A DNA stretch of 64,000 nt from Chryseobacterium sp. ZHDP1. GTDB lineage: Bacteria > Bacteroidota > Bacteroidia > Flavobacteriales > Weeksellaceae. The stretch covers positions 1,798,001 through 1,862,000 of the forward strand of contig NZ_CP075682.1 in NCBI RefSeq assembly GCF_018603435.1, given 5' to 3'. Positions 36,050-44,375 of the stretch are shown one piece after another. A model generated the notes under the pieces. The model did not search any database and was not told the origin of the DNA. It saw only the letters and a program-made list of their open reading frames with translations. Position 1 is the stretch's first letter. Each line of letters starts with the position of its first letter. The translations under genes were made by a program, and so were the position numbers.

Positions 36050-37909
36050 ATGAAGATTCACTTTTCGATTTTGTTTGTTTTTCTGTTTGTTTTTGGAAAT
36101 TCTCAGACTAAACAGCAACCCGATACTTTTGTAAAGGATAATTTTATTAAAAAGGAGATGTATATCCCGATGCGCGACGGAGTAAAACTGTTTACTTCGG
36201 TGTACATTCCAAAGGATATTTCCAACAAGAACAAATATCCTTTTCTGATGCAGAGAACCTGCTACAGCGTTGCTCCTTATGGTGAAAACGAGTACAGAAC
36301 CAAACTGGGACCGAACCAATATCTGATGAAAGACAAATATATCTTTGTGTTTCAGGATGTTCGCGGAAGATACATGAGTGAAGGAACGTTCACCAATATG
36401 ACGCCGCAGGTGGATCATAAAACGAAAAAAGACGTTGATGAAAGTACCGATACCTACGACACCATCGATTGGTTATTGAAAAACATCAAAGACAATAACG
36501 GAAAGGTAGGACAATACGGAACTTCTTATCCCGGATTTTATACCGCAGTCGGAATTTTAGCTGAACATCCTGCTTTGGTAGCTTCTTCTCCACAGGCGCC
36601 GATTTCAGATTTCTGGAATGACGATTTTCTTCATAACGGAAGATTTATGATGGGCTATTTCAGAACCTTCCCTGTTTTCGGCGTTCAGAAAACAAAGCCG
36701 GAAAATAAAGCATGGTATTCTGATTCTATGATTAAAGCGACTTCTGAAGACGGTCTGAAATTTTACAGAGACATGGGAACTTTAAAAGACGGTTATGAAA
36801 AGTACTACAAGGATAATTTCTTCATGACGGAAATAATGAACCACACGAATTACGATGAATTCTGGCAGAAAAGAAGTTTATTGCCTCATCTTAAAAACGT
36901 AAATCATGCGGTAATGACTGTGGGAGGATGGTTTGATGCGGAAGATCTTTCAGGACCTTTAAATATTTATAAAACCATTGAAAAAACAAGCCCGAAAGCG
37001 AAAAACACAATTGTAATGGGACCTTTTTCTCACGGAGCCTGGGCATATGAACAGGGAAAACATTTCCACAACCAGATTTATTTCGGAGACAGCATTGCAA
37101 CGTATTATCAGAAAAATGTGGAAACAAAATTCTTTAATCATTATCTGAAAGGAAATACAAAACAGGATGCAGGTTTACCGGAAGCCTTGATGTACGACAC
37201 CGGTGCAAAACAATGGAGAGAGTTTGCAACCTATCCGCCGAAAGAAGCACAGAAAGTGAATTTCTATTTATCAAAAGGAACTTTGAAAAACACAGCGGGA
37301 CAAGGTTCTTCAGAATACTACAGCGATCCGAATAATCCGGTTTTAAGCTCTGATAATTTAAAAGATTTCAACGGTTTTACGCCAAGAAATTATATGTCGG
37401 AAGACCAGAGATTTGCAGAAGGAAGACCCGATGTTTTAACGTTTACAACGGATGTTCTGACGGATGACATTACGTTTGCAGGAGAAATTATGGCAAAATT
37501 AAATATTGCTTCCACTTCTACGGATGCAGATTTTGCGGTAAAATTAATTGATGTTTATCCTGAAGATTTTAAACCTGCTGAGAAAAAAGACGGGGTGATC
37601 TATGGAAATTATCATCAGATGGTAAGAAGTGAAATTATGCCGGCAAGATTCAGAAATTCGAGAGAAAAAGCGGAAGCTTTGGTTCCGAACCAGAAAACAG
37701 CGGTGAATTTCAGATTGCAGGATGTGGTGCATACTTTTAAAAAGGGACATAAAATCCAGATTCAGATTTCTTCAACGTGGTTCCCGCTTTTTGCGATCAA
37801 CCCGCAGAAATTTATGGAAAACCCGAATTTTGCAACGAAGGAGGATTACACGAAAGCATTTATCAAAGTTTTTGATGACAGTGCAATTGAAGTTGAGGTC
37901 TTGAAATAA
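36050..37909 (+). CDS. CocE/NonD-family alpha/beta hydrolase
   Basis: A 619-residue hydrolase of the CocE/X-prolyl dipeptidase-like group (S15-related). A signal peptide (about 1-18, ending GNSQ) suggests export. Catalytic residues are recognisable: serine in GQYGTSYPGFYTA, aspartate in GWFDAEDL and histidine in GPFSHGAW. The C-terminal third is the beta-sandwich domain of the family (from about 400). Substrates in the family range from cocaine esters to acylated cephalosporins to peptides; the present one is not determinable. A terminator follows. Confidence 0.9.
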   Translation: MKIHFSILFVFLFVFGNSQTKQQPDTFVKDNFIKKEMYIPMRDGVKLFTSVYIPKDISNKNKYPFLMQRTCYSVAPYGENEYRTKLGPNQYLMKDKYIFVFQDVRGRYMSEGTFTNMTPQVDHKTKKDVDESTDTYDTIDWLLKNIKDNNGKVGQYGTSYPGFYTAVGILAEHPALVASSPQAPISDFWNDDFLHNGRFMMGYFRTFPVFGVQKTKPENKAWYSDSMIKATSEDGLKFYRDMGTLKDGYEKYYKDNFFMTEIMNHTNYDEFWQKRSLLPHLKNVNHAVMTVGGWFDAEDLSGPLNIYKTIEKTSPKAKNTIVMGPFSHGAWAYEQGKHFHNQIYFGDSIATYYQKNVETKFFNHYLKGNTKQDAGLPEALMYDTGAKQWREFATYPPKEAQKVNFYLSKGTLKNTAGQGSSEYYSDPNNPVLSSDNLKDFNGFTPRNYMSEDQRFAEGRPDVLTFTTDVLTDDITFAGEIMAKLNIASTSTDADFAVKLIDVYPEDFKPAEKKDGVIYGNYHQMVRSEIMPARFRNSREKAEALVPNQKTAVNFRLQDVVHTFKKGHKIQIQISSTWFPLFAINPQKFMENPNFATKEDYTKAFIKVFDDSAIEVEVLK

Positions 37910-37913
37910 ATTT

Positions 37914-37944
37914 AAAAGCTGTTCGGTTGGAACAGCTTTTTTTT
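37914..37944 (+). terminator. Terminator after the CocE-type gene
   Basis: AAAAGCTGTTC and GAACAGCTTTT pair around GGTTG, then a T-run, 5 nt past the stop codon. Confidence 0.85.
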
Positions 37945-38126
37945 ATGTTTTTATTTTCTCGCAGATTGTGCAGATTTTTTTACACAATCATCTGCTAAAT
38001 TTACTTAATCTGCGGGAAATAATTATCCATCCAATTTGTCATTTTGAAAGGGTCTCAACGATACACTGAAAACTTTGTTTAGATGCTTTCAGCATGACAA
38101 ACATACCGTAGATTAATGTGAATAAA

Positions 38127-38738
38127 TCACTCTTCAATCGTTCTGAAAGTTAAATTCACTCGCGGTATTTTTACTTTTGTGGTTGGAGGAAGCCGGTGCA
38201 GCCAATTGTCCTGCGTTGTTCCTTTCATCACCAACAAGCTTCCGCTTTCCAGAAATATTTCGGCTTTTTCTTTTGTTGTTTTATGTTTAAATAAGAACTT
38301 TCTTTCCGCTCCGAAAGTCAGGGAAGCAATGGCTCCGTGTTTTTTTAAATCTTTTTCGGCGTCACTGTGATACGCCATTCCTTCGCTTCCGTCGTGGTAT
38401 AAATTCAGAAGACAGGAGTTGTAGGTTTCGCCGGTAATTTCTTCACATTTTTTCTTTAATTCCAATAATTCGGGAGTCCAGAATTTAGCATATTTTGTAC
38501 GTTTGGAATAGGTATATTCAAATGGTTTTTCACCAAACCAGGCAACTTTTCTTTTGGTTACAATCAGTTTTCCGAAAATAACGGCTTCATCATTTTCCCA
38601 TGGAATTTCATTAAATAGATAATCGAAATAAAAATCAGCCTTTTCTTTGGAGAACACTTTTCCGTAATAATGAACGGTTCCGTCTTTGGGAAGGATATTT
38701 AAAGGATAATCTGATACGTCTTCGAATAAACTCATCAT
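38127..38738 (-). CDS. AlkB-like Fe(II)/2-oxoglutarate DNA repair dioxygenase
   Basis: A 203-residue dioxygenase that would remove alkyl groups from DNA bases by oxidation. Metal ligands are H and D in YHSDAEKDL (about 118-121) and H in NWLHRLPP (about 182); the 2-oxoglutarate-binding arginine is in KIPRVNLTFR at the C-terminus. MAYHSD and ASLTFGAERKF are AlkB/ALKBH2-like signatures. It lies next to an alkylguanine methyltransferase gene, although repeats separate them, so the two may form a small alkylation-repair neighbourhood. Confidence 0.9.
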   Translation of the reverse strand: MMSLFEDVSDYPLNILPKDGTVHYYGKVFSKEKADFYFDYLFNEIPWENDEAVIFGKLIVTKRKVAWFGEKPFEYTYSKRTKYAKFWTPELLELKKKCEEITGETYNSCLLNLYHDGSEGMAYHSDAEKDLKKHGAIASLTFGAERKFLFKHKTTKEKAEIFLESGSLLVMKGTTQDNWLHRLPPTTKVKIPRVNLTFRTIEE

Positions 38739-38774
38739 AAAGTTTAATGTTTTGTGATTAATGTTTCAAGTTCT

Positions 38775-38856
38775 TTGTCATTCTGTAGGAATCTAAGCTA
38801 AGCATTTTTAAATTTTAAACTCTAATAAATGATCCTAGATTCCTACAGAATGACAA
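38775..38856. repeat. Inverted repeat with 21-bp arms
   Basis: Two perfect 21-nt arms, 38775-38795 and 38836-38856 (TTGTCATTCTGTAGGAATC...), flank about 40 nt. Upstream of the AlkB-like gene on its strand. A degraded insertion-like or dispersed repeat. Confidence 0.65.
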
Positions 38857-38884
38857 TATTTCGTTGATTTTTTTATTAAAATAA

Positions 38885-38950
38885 GTTTTAGGCTAAAGCC
38901 AATTTGGTCAATTGATTATTTTAAACGGGCTAAAGCCCGTTTCTATTGAT
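38885..38950. repeat. GGCTAAAGCC element, copy 1
   Basis: GGCTAAAGCC, about 26 nt, then ACGGGCTAAAGCCCGT, TTCTATTGAT. The same block occurs at 49012-49076 and 56724-56789. The second word is a nearly perfect palindrome. A dispersed intergenic repeat. Confidence 0.8.
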
Positions 38951-39024
38951 GGAATAGTTTTTTTTAAAATTTCAATCAAAATTATTAGCTATTCGTAAAA
39001 AATTAGTGCAATTTGTGTTTGAAA

Positions 39025-39867
39025 TCAAGAGTACATTTTTGAACTTTCCCAGCCGATAATTAGCTGTTTTCTTTCGCTTCCCCACATATAACCGCCGATT
39101 TTTCCGGTTGACTGAATTACTCTGTGACACGGAATTAAAAATGCAACAGGATTGCTGCCTATCGCAGTTCCGACGGCTCTTGAAGCATTAGGATTTCCAA
39201 TTTTATCCGCCAGATTTCCATAGGTCGATAATTTTCCCATCGGAATAGTGAGCAGACTTTCCCAGACTTTCAACTGAAAATCCGTTCCTTTTAAATGAAG
39301 CTTTATGGTGTTCAGTTCCGTCCAGTCTTTACTGAAAATAGAAAGGGCGTTGTTCTGGAAATCATCTTTTCTTTCAAAAAAAGAAGCATTGGGAAATTTA
39401 GCCTGTAAATCTCCCAATGCTTTATGATGATCGGTTTCAAAAGCCATATAGCAGATTCCTTTCTCTGTGGAAGCTGCAATTACTTTTCCAAAAGGACTTT
39501 CGGAAAAACTGTAATTGATGTTGAGGCTTTTTCCTCCGTTTTTATATTCTGCCGGAGACATTCCTTCTATTTTCACAAACAGATCGTGCAGTCTGCTTGT
39601 ACTCGATAATCCTGTCTCGTAAGCCGTATCAAATAAACTCGCTTTTTCTTCCTTCAGCAAACTTTTGGCATGTTCCAGACTGATGAACTGCAAAAATTTC
39701 TTCGGGCTCGTTCCTGCCCAGTCAGAAAACATCTTCTGAAAATGAGCCGGGCTCAAATGAATTTTCTCCGCCACTTCCTCCAGACTTGGCTGAAGCTTAA
39801 AATTGCTCCGGATATAGTCTATCGCTTTGGCAATTCTTTCGTAATCTATCTGATTCTGTGTAGACAT
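39025..39867 (-). CDS. AraC-HTH/O6-methylguanine methyltransferase fusion (Ada-like)
   Basis: A 280-residue fusion. An AraC-type HTH (about 10-108, LEEVAEKIHLSPAHFQKMF) precedes a methyltransferase domain (about 115-275) with the acceptor C247 in IPCHRVIQ. The Ada N-terminal methyl-phosphotriester domain is missing, so it resembles a half-Ada that both repairs O6-methylguanine and regulates. It lies 66 nt after the agmatinase gene and on the same strand. Confidence 0.9.
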   Translation of the reverse strand: MSTQNQIDYERIAKAIDYIRSNFKLQPSLEEVAEKIHLSPAHFQKMFSDWAGTSPKKFLQFISLEHAKSLLKEEKASLFDTAYETGLSSTSRLHDLFVKIEGMSPAEYKNGGKSLNINYSFSESPFGKVIAASTEKGICYMAFETDHHKALGDLQAKFPNASFFERKDDFQNNALSIFSKDWTELNTIKLHLKGTDFQLKVWESLLTIPMGKLSTYGNLADKIGNPNASRAVGTAIGSNPVAFLIPCHRVIQSTGKIGGYMWGSERKQLIIGWESSKMYS

Positions 39868-39933
39868 AACATTGAATTTACCTCACAAATTTCCAAAGAA
39901 TCTACGGCAGAAAAAATCCGTTTCCTGCGGAAT

Positions 39934-40791
39934 TTAGTTGTTGTTATAGATATGATAGTAAGCAAGCATTTTATAATATAACTTCGCCGCCAAGAATGCG
40001 CTTGGTTTTGCCATCGGAGAATCCATTAATTCTACAATATCAAAAGCAACAACGTTACATTTTTCGAATACTTTTCTTAACAATTCCAACGTAGGATACC
40101 ACTGTAAACCTCCCGGTTCAGGAGTTCCTGTTGACGGACAAAGTGAAGGATCGAAAGCATCAAGATCAATGGTGATGTACACATTTCCTGAAACTTTTTC
40201 CAAAACGTCGTTTACCCAGTTTTCGTTGTTGGCAATTTCGTGAGCGAAAAACACTCTTCCTTCCGGTAAATATTCCACTTCTTCCACATCCATAGAACGG
40301 ATTCCCACCTGTACCAGATTATGTTTCTGATTGGCTTCAAAAACCGCACATGCGTGGTTGGAAGTAGACCCGTGGAATTCCGGACGAAGATCTGTATGCG
40401 CGTCTAACTGAAGAACAGTTAAATTTTCAAACTTCTCTCCTACCGCACGAATCGAACCGATAGAAACCGAGTGTTCACCCCCGAAAAGCGTGAATAGTTT
40501 TCCGTCATTATTCAAAAGCTCTTTTGTTTTCTGGTAAACGGCTTCTGTCATGGCTTCCGGTGAAGAGTTTTCAGAAACTTCTCCTGCTAAATATACTCCT
40601 TCTAAATATGGTTCTGTCTGTGTTTCGATGTCATACAGTTCCATGTTTTCGGAAGCATCAAGGAATAATTCAGGACCTTTATCGGCTCCTTTTCCCCACG
40701 TTGAAGTTCCGTCGTACGGAACAGTAATCAACATTACTTTCGAGTTTTCTAACGATGCATTTTCCTCAGGAATTCCTGCGTATGTTTTCAT
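39934..40791 (-). CDS. speB: Agmatinase
   Basis: Hydrolyses agmatine to putrescine and urea. At 285 residues it is a standard ureohydrolase. Manganese-binding motifs: GGEHSVSIG, DAHTDLRP, HACA and DLDAFDPSLCPSTGTPEPGG. Together with arginine decarboxylase (speA, about 6 kb away) it forms the arginine-to-putrescine route. A -7 element TATCTTTG lies at 40820-40827. The next gene downstream is the Ada-like fusion. Confidence 0.95.
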   Translation of the reverse strand: MKTYAGIPEENASLENSKVMLITVPYDGTSTWGKGADKGPELFLDASENMELYDIETQTEPYLEGVYLAGEVSENSSPEAMTEAVYQKTKELLNNDGKLFTLFGGEHSVSIGSIRAVGEKFENLTVLQLDAHTDLRPEFHGSTSNHACAVFEANQKHNLVQVGIRSMDVEEVEYLPEGRVFFAHEIANNENWVNDVLEKVSGNVYITIDLDAFDPSLCPSTGTPEPGGLQWYPTLELLRKVFEKCNVVAFDIVELMDSPMAKPSAFLAAKLYYKMLAYYHIYNNN

Positions 40792-40819
40792 GTTTTATGT
40801 AAAAATTAAATGATTTCGG

Positions 40820-40827
40820 CAAAGATA
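40820..40827 (-). promoter_or_regulatory. -7 element of speB
   Basis: On the minus strand TATCTTTG matches TAnnTTTG exactly, 28 nt before the speB start codon. Confidence 0.45.
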
Positions 40828-40920
40828 CAAAGAAGTTTGGAGAAGTTGGCGGGTGATGAAAGGAACAACTTCATGAAGTAATCTGATAAATTTTAAATTA
40901 TGATAAATGTAATTCGCAGA

Positions 40921-41127
40921 TTATAATGTCGACACAAGTAGTTCCCGAATATCCACTTTCAAAAATTTCGAGATTTCATAAAGCGTTTCAACAGAAGGCT
41001 GAACTTCATTTGTACACCAGCGAGAAACTGTTGACTCGGTTTTTCCCAAATGACGGGCTAATTCTTTACTGGTTTTGTTTTTTTCAACCAGAACAGATTT
41101 TATTCTATTTAAGTTTACTTTCGACAC
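40921..41127 (-). CDS. Small XRE-family HTH regulator
   Basis: A 68-residue single-domain XRE (Cro/C1-type) HTH protein: NKTSKELARHLGKTESTVSRW is the helix-turn-helix, followed by TNEVQPSVETLYEISKFL. It is divergent from a SymE-like toxin gene with 148 nt between their starts, and four copies of the decamer ATAATTTATT lie in that space. I read it as the regulator, and perhaps the antitoxin, of the SymE-like gene. Confidence 0.85.
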   Translation of the reverse strand: MSKVNLNRIKSVLVEKNKTSKELARHLGKTESTVSRWCTNEVQPSVETLYEISKFLKVDIRELLVSTL

Positions 41128-41130
41128 GAT

Positions 41131-41248
41131 GATAATTTATTGACTTCTCCTGCAAATATCGTTAAAATTTAAACACTTGAAAATCAATTCAAAAAAGCAA
41201 TAAATTATATTTTTACGATAATTTATTTTTACTAAAATATAATTTATT
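41131..41248. promoter_or_regulatory. Four decamer sites in the XRE-SymE intergenic region
   Basis: ATAATTTATT occurs at 41132-41141 (+), 41199-41208 (-), 41218-41227 (+) and 41239-41248 (+). The 41199-41213 and 41234-41248 copies make perfect 15-bp inverted arms with a 20-nt centre. The spacing between two divergent promoters suggests cooperative repressor sites. Confidence 0.6.
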
Positions 41249-41275
41249 ATACTTTTACAACAATAAACAACCATC

Positions 41276-41500
41276 ATGAAGGAAGAAAAAAAATATCAAA
41301 AATCAGGAATAAGACAATTGAAAGTGCATCAGAAGTACATTTTAAGACCGTATCATCGGTATGTTGTATTTCCTGAAATCCGACTTTGTGGAAAATGGCT
41401 TCAGGAAACGGGTTTCCATTGTGGACAATCTGTGCTTGTTTGCCACAAGAAAAATAAAATCATCATCACTCTGAATAAGGAAATGAATTCAGATCAGTAA
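41276..41500 (+). CDS. SymE-family toxin
   Basis: A 74-residue SymE-like protein. The core PEIRLCGKWLQETGFHCGQSVLVCHKKNKIIIT is the SymE domain pattern (a swapped-hairpin AbrB-like fold). E. coli SymE is an SOS-induced toxin that acts on RNA and nucleoid and is held by an antisense RNA. Here a divergent XRE gene is next to it instead, with operator-like repeats between. Whether an antisense RNA also exists cannot be seen from the sequence. Basic N-terminus. Confidence 0.75.
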   Translation: MKEEKKYQKSGIRQLKVHQKYILRPYHRYVVFPEIRLCGKWLQETGFHCGQSVLVCHKKNKIIITLNKEMNSDQ

Positions 41501-41652
41501 AGAGATGTTGATAAAATGGATTGATAAAAAAATTTTATTGCACGGTTAATTTTTTATATTTGATCTTTACTATTTGTATTGATATTTTAAATAAATATCA
41601 ACTTAATGGTAATTTTAAAAGACTAATAAAAAAAATCAAATAATATAAATAT

Positions 41653-42288
41653 ATGGGATTATTTAATAGAATTTTTGGTAAGGGAAATGTTGAATCTGAT
41701 AAAATTGCTGAAAGTGATATTCAGAAAATAAAATCTGGAGAAATAAATAAAATTTATCCAATACTTAAGCCGGGTGATTGGGTAGGAGTAAAAGCTGGTG
41801 CTTTGAAACAAACAATAATAGGTACACAAGAAGAACCTGAACTTGTTGTTGCTTTTGGTTATGATACCCCGGATAATTTTGTTTTTCTAATGCCACATGA
41901 TTTAGAAGAAAAAAAACCAAGTGAAATTTTGAAAGAAGCATATGACAACTTAGAGAAAATTGAATCTAATTTTGAAATTTCCGAAACACTTAACAGACAG
42001 GTTTTAACTGCTTCCAGACAAGACTTTTCCAGCGAAAAAATTTTATGCAGAAGCCATATGCTTAAAGCACATGAACTTTTAAATGCAAAAGAACTGTATG
42101 TTTCAATCCCAAGACGAAGATGTATGATGATAACATCAAAACAAGTTGACGAAGAACTTTTTGATACATTTTTACAGTTACATAATCATACCTGGAATGA
42201 TGAATCTTACGGAAATGCACAAATTTTAAACGCACTTTTCGTTGTAACTGATGGGCAGATTGAAGGAATGATTCCATTAGAAAATTAA
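41653..42288 (+). CDS. Hypothetical protein, possible DUF1444-like
   Basis: A 211-residue soluble protein I do not firmly recognise. It begins MGLFNRIFGKGN, a start shared in style with the next gene (MSFFKKIFGSSE) and common among Bacteroidota DUF proteins. The C-terminal half, with ELYVSIPRRRCMMIT and NALFVVTDGQIEGMIPL, is reminiscent of DUF1444 but this is weak. No signal or membrane segment. A cassette-like 3' element follows. Its place beside a toxin locus could mean immunity or accessory function, unproven. Confidence 0.5.
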   Translation: MGLFNRIFGKGNVESDKIAESDIQKIKSGEINKIYPILKPGDWVGVKAGALKQTIIGTQEEPELVVAFGYDTPDNFVFLMPHDLEEKKPSEILKEAYDNLEKIESNFEISETLNRQVLTASRQDFSSEKILCRSHMLKAHELLNAKELYVSIPRRRCMMITSKQVDEELFDTFLQLHNHTWNDESYGNAQILNALFVVTDGQIEGMIPLEN

Positions 42289-42391
42289 ATAATAAACACT
42301 TCAGCCATCATCGTTTCGCCAAAATGATGACCGAAGCATTTTTACAAAACATGTGTACAAAGTTCAATAGTTTAGTTTGATTGAATTTTTC
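42289..42391 (+). repeat. 3' trailing element, copy 1
   Basis: From the gene end to a weak hairpin: CCAAAATGATGACCG, then ACAAAACATGTGTACAAAG, then TTCAAT...ATTGAA and TTTTT. It aligns with 43227-43326, which follows the next gene. It may function as terminator and as a repeat at the junction of gene-plus-tail units. Confidence 0.6.
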
Positions 42392-42464
42392 ATACTAAAA
42401 CCTCCACTTCACTAAGCCACAAAACATTAGCTACTGTTTTTAAAACAAACAATAATAGAAAAGT

Positions 42465-43226
42465 ATGAGTTTTTTTAAGAAAATATTTGGTTCATCGGAA
42501 AATGAAAACCCGCCAAAACAAACAAATAAGAGTGATGAATTAGAAAAATATAAAGCTATCCCTTGGATGACAGATTTAAGGCTTGATAATATTTCTATAT
42601 GTCTAAGTTCAGGTTTTAAACCAGCTACTTCTTTGCCCACTGAATTTGAAAGAAAATTGAGACCTAAAGTTGAAATTGCAAAAAGACTAAACGCAATAAA
42701 GGCTATTGTTCTTTGGCTTATGGTGCCTGAGGAAGAATTATCTAATGAGAGAATTTTAAACTTTGTTTCGAATAATGGGTTAGATTTATTTTTAGCAGAT
42801 GATGAAAGACAAATTCTAAATTCATCAAGAAATGATGAAGAATTAAGAAATCTGATTGGTTGGAAATTTGAAAATGCCTGGTCTTTAGCCTGGTACTTTG
42901 GCTACATAGCTCCTGATATAACAGGACAGATGATGACAGGTGAACAAATGCAAGAAATTTTAATTAATTATACTTGTCCGCTTGATGAAAAAATTGAAAA
43001 CTGGGCTGAAACAGCAAAAACTGTATCAGATGAAGATTTAAATAAGAAAGAAGATTTATTCTATTGTCTTCATAATGCAGTAAGAAGTGCCCAGTTAGGA
43101 AGACAAACTGTTCCACAAAATTTTGACCCTATTGGAAATGGCGGAGTTATACACGAAAGAAGACATTCTTTAACGTGGATGCTTTCTGATGGAACTGAAT
43201 GGGATGAAACAGATTTAAGCACTTAG
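42465..43226 (+). CDS. DUF4272 protein
   Basis: A 253-residue protein starting MSFFKKIFGSSE. The DUF4272 hallmark is the segment GWKFENAWSLAWYFGYI and the late VIHERRHSLTWML. The family has no known function. It has no signal peptide. A related trailing element and a stronger terminator follow the gene. Neighbours are a hypothetical gene with the same N-terminal style and the SymE-like locus. Confidence 0.7.
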   Translation: MSFFKKIFGSSENENPPKQTNKSDELEKYKAIPWMTDLRLDNISICLSSGFKPATSLPTEFERKLRPKVEIAKRLNAIKAIVLWLMVPEEELSNERILNFVSNNGLDLFLADDERQILNSSRNDEELRNLIGWKFENAWSLAWYFGYIAPDITGQMMTGEQMQEILINYTCPLDEKIENWAETAKTVSDEDLNKKEDLFYCLHNAVRSAQLGRQTVPQNFDPIGNGGVIHERRHSLTWMLSDGTEWDETDLST

Positions 43227-43326
43227 AAAATATAGCTAACAGCAGCTTGGCAAAATGACCGCTCAAGCGCTTCTATAAAATATTTGTACAAAGTTCAATA
43301 GTAGTAATTCTATTGAACTTTTTATT
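43227..43326 (+). repeat. 3' trailing element, copy 2
   Basis: Starts GCTAACAGCAGCTTGGCAAA, then ATGACCG, TATAAAATATTTGTACAAAG. It ends in a perfect hairpin AAAGTTCAATAG / CTATTGAACTTT (43290-43321) with T-run, which is a convincing terminator. Its middle part matches the copy at 42289-42391. Confidence 0.65.
43290..43326 (+). terminator. Terminator of the DUF4272 gene
   Basis: 12-bp perfect stem AAAGTTCAATAG / CTATTGAACTTT with an 8-nt loop and a T-rich tail. Confidence 0.8.
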
Positions 43327-43507
43327 AAAATTCTCATCTTCGGCAACACCAGAATCTTCTCCAACTAAAGTTCTATTCAAGAAATTATTCCAGTTTTCTA
43401 AAATAAAACACAATTCAATCACAACAAAAATCACTCAAATTTTAATTTTATTAAAATAATTTTTAACTTTATTAAAATAATTTTTATTTTTACAAAAAGT
43501 TAAGAAC

Positions 43508-43771
43508 ATGAAACTACCCATCGTTTGCCCAAGCTGCGAATCTGCATTACAGGTAAGCCAGATGAAATGCAACAACTGCGAAACCACCGTCAGTGGAAAT
43601 TACGAGCTTCCGTTATACTTACAGCTTACGCGCGAAGAGCAGGAATTTATCCTCAGCTTTTTCCTGTCCAGCGGAAGCATTAAAGAAATGGCGAAGCAGG
43701 CAGGAAATTCTTATCCTACCATGCGAAACAAGATGGATGATTTAATCGAAAAAATTAAAAACCTGAAGTAA
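43508..43771 (+). CDS. DUF2089-family zinc-ribbon/HTH protein
   Basis: An 87-residue protein. Four cysteines (CPSCESALQVSQMKCNNC) form an N-terminal zinc ribbon, and the rest (LTREEQEFILSFFLSSGSIKEMAKQAGNSYPTMRNKMDDLI) is a helix-turn-helix. DUF2089 proteins are small regulators that usually sit in operons with membrane proteins. The stop codon overlaps the start of the next gene (TAATG). Confidence 0.9.
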   Translation: MKLPIVCPSCESALQVSQMKCNNCETTVSGNYELPLYLQLTREEQEFILSFFLSSGSIKEMAKQAGNSYPTMRNKMDDLIEKIKNLK

Positions 43772-44358
43772 TGAACTGGCAAACTCAATTCAATCCGTTT
43801 TCTAAATTTTCGGAAAAAACTCTTTTAGCCATTGGTGCTGTTACAGGTGTATTCTTGATTATTTCCTGTTACTTTACCCAAACAAAAATGGACAGTCTGC
43901 TCCATTTTTCTTCCGGCGAAGGTTTAAATCTGGTTTCAATCAGTCTCTATGTTTTAATCAGTTTAGTATATGCTGTTTTACTCCTTTTTGGGCTAGGAAA
44001 AATTTTCAACAAAAGAACAAGGCTGATTGATATTGCCAATGCCGTTTTGGTTTCACAAATTCCTGTACTGTTTACCGTAATTTCCACCAAACTTTTTGAT
44101 ATTGAAAGACTTTCAGAAAAAATATCCCAAACATCTGCAAAAGATAAGATTCCGGATATTAATATTTTGGATTTAATCAGTTTAACGGTTTTTGCATTTG
44201 CCAACTTAATTTTAATCATTTACAGTTTTACCTTGCTTTTCAACGGTTTCAAAACTGCAACCAATATTAAAAAATGGCAGCAGATCGTCATTTTTGCCTT
44301 TGTAACTCTTTTAGGAATTTTAATCTGTCAAATTATTTTACCTCAATTCAGCCTATAA
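43771..44358 (+). CDS. YIP1-family membrane protein
   Basis: A 195-residue protein with about five membrane helices (LLAIGAVTGVFLIISCYF, LVSISLYVLISLVYAVLLLF and others). The arrangement is that of the YIP1 family. It is start-stop overlapped with the DUF2089 gene and 17 nt before a hydrolase gene, so a three-gene operon is likely. Molecular role unknown. Confidence 0.8.
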   Translation: MNWQTQFNPFSKFSEKTLLAIGAVTGVFLIISCYFTQTKMDSLLHFSSGEGLNLVSISLYVLISLVYAVLLLFGLGKIFNKRTRLIDIANAVLVSQIPVLFTVISTKLFDIERLSEKISQTSAKDKIPDINILDLISLTVFAFANLILIIYSFTLLFNGFKTATNIKKWQQIVIFAFVTLLGILICQIILPQFSL

Positions 44359-44375
44359 CTTAAAAAAATAACATT

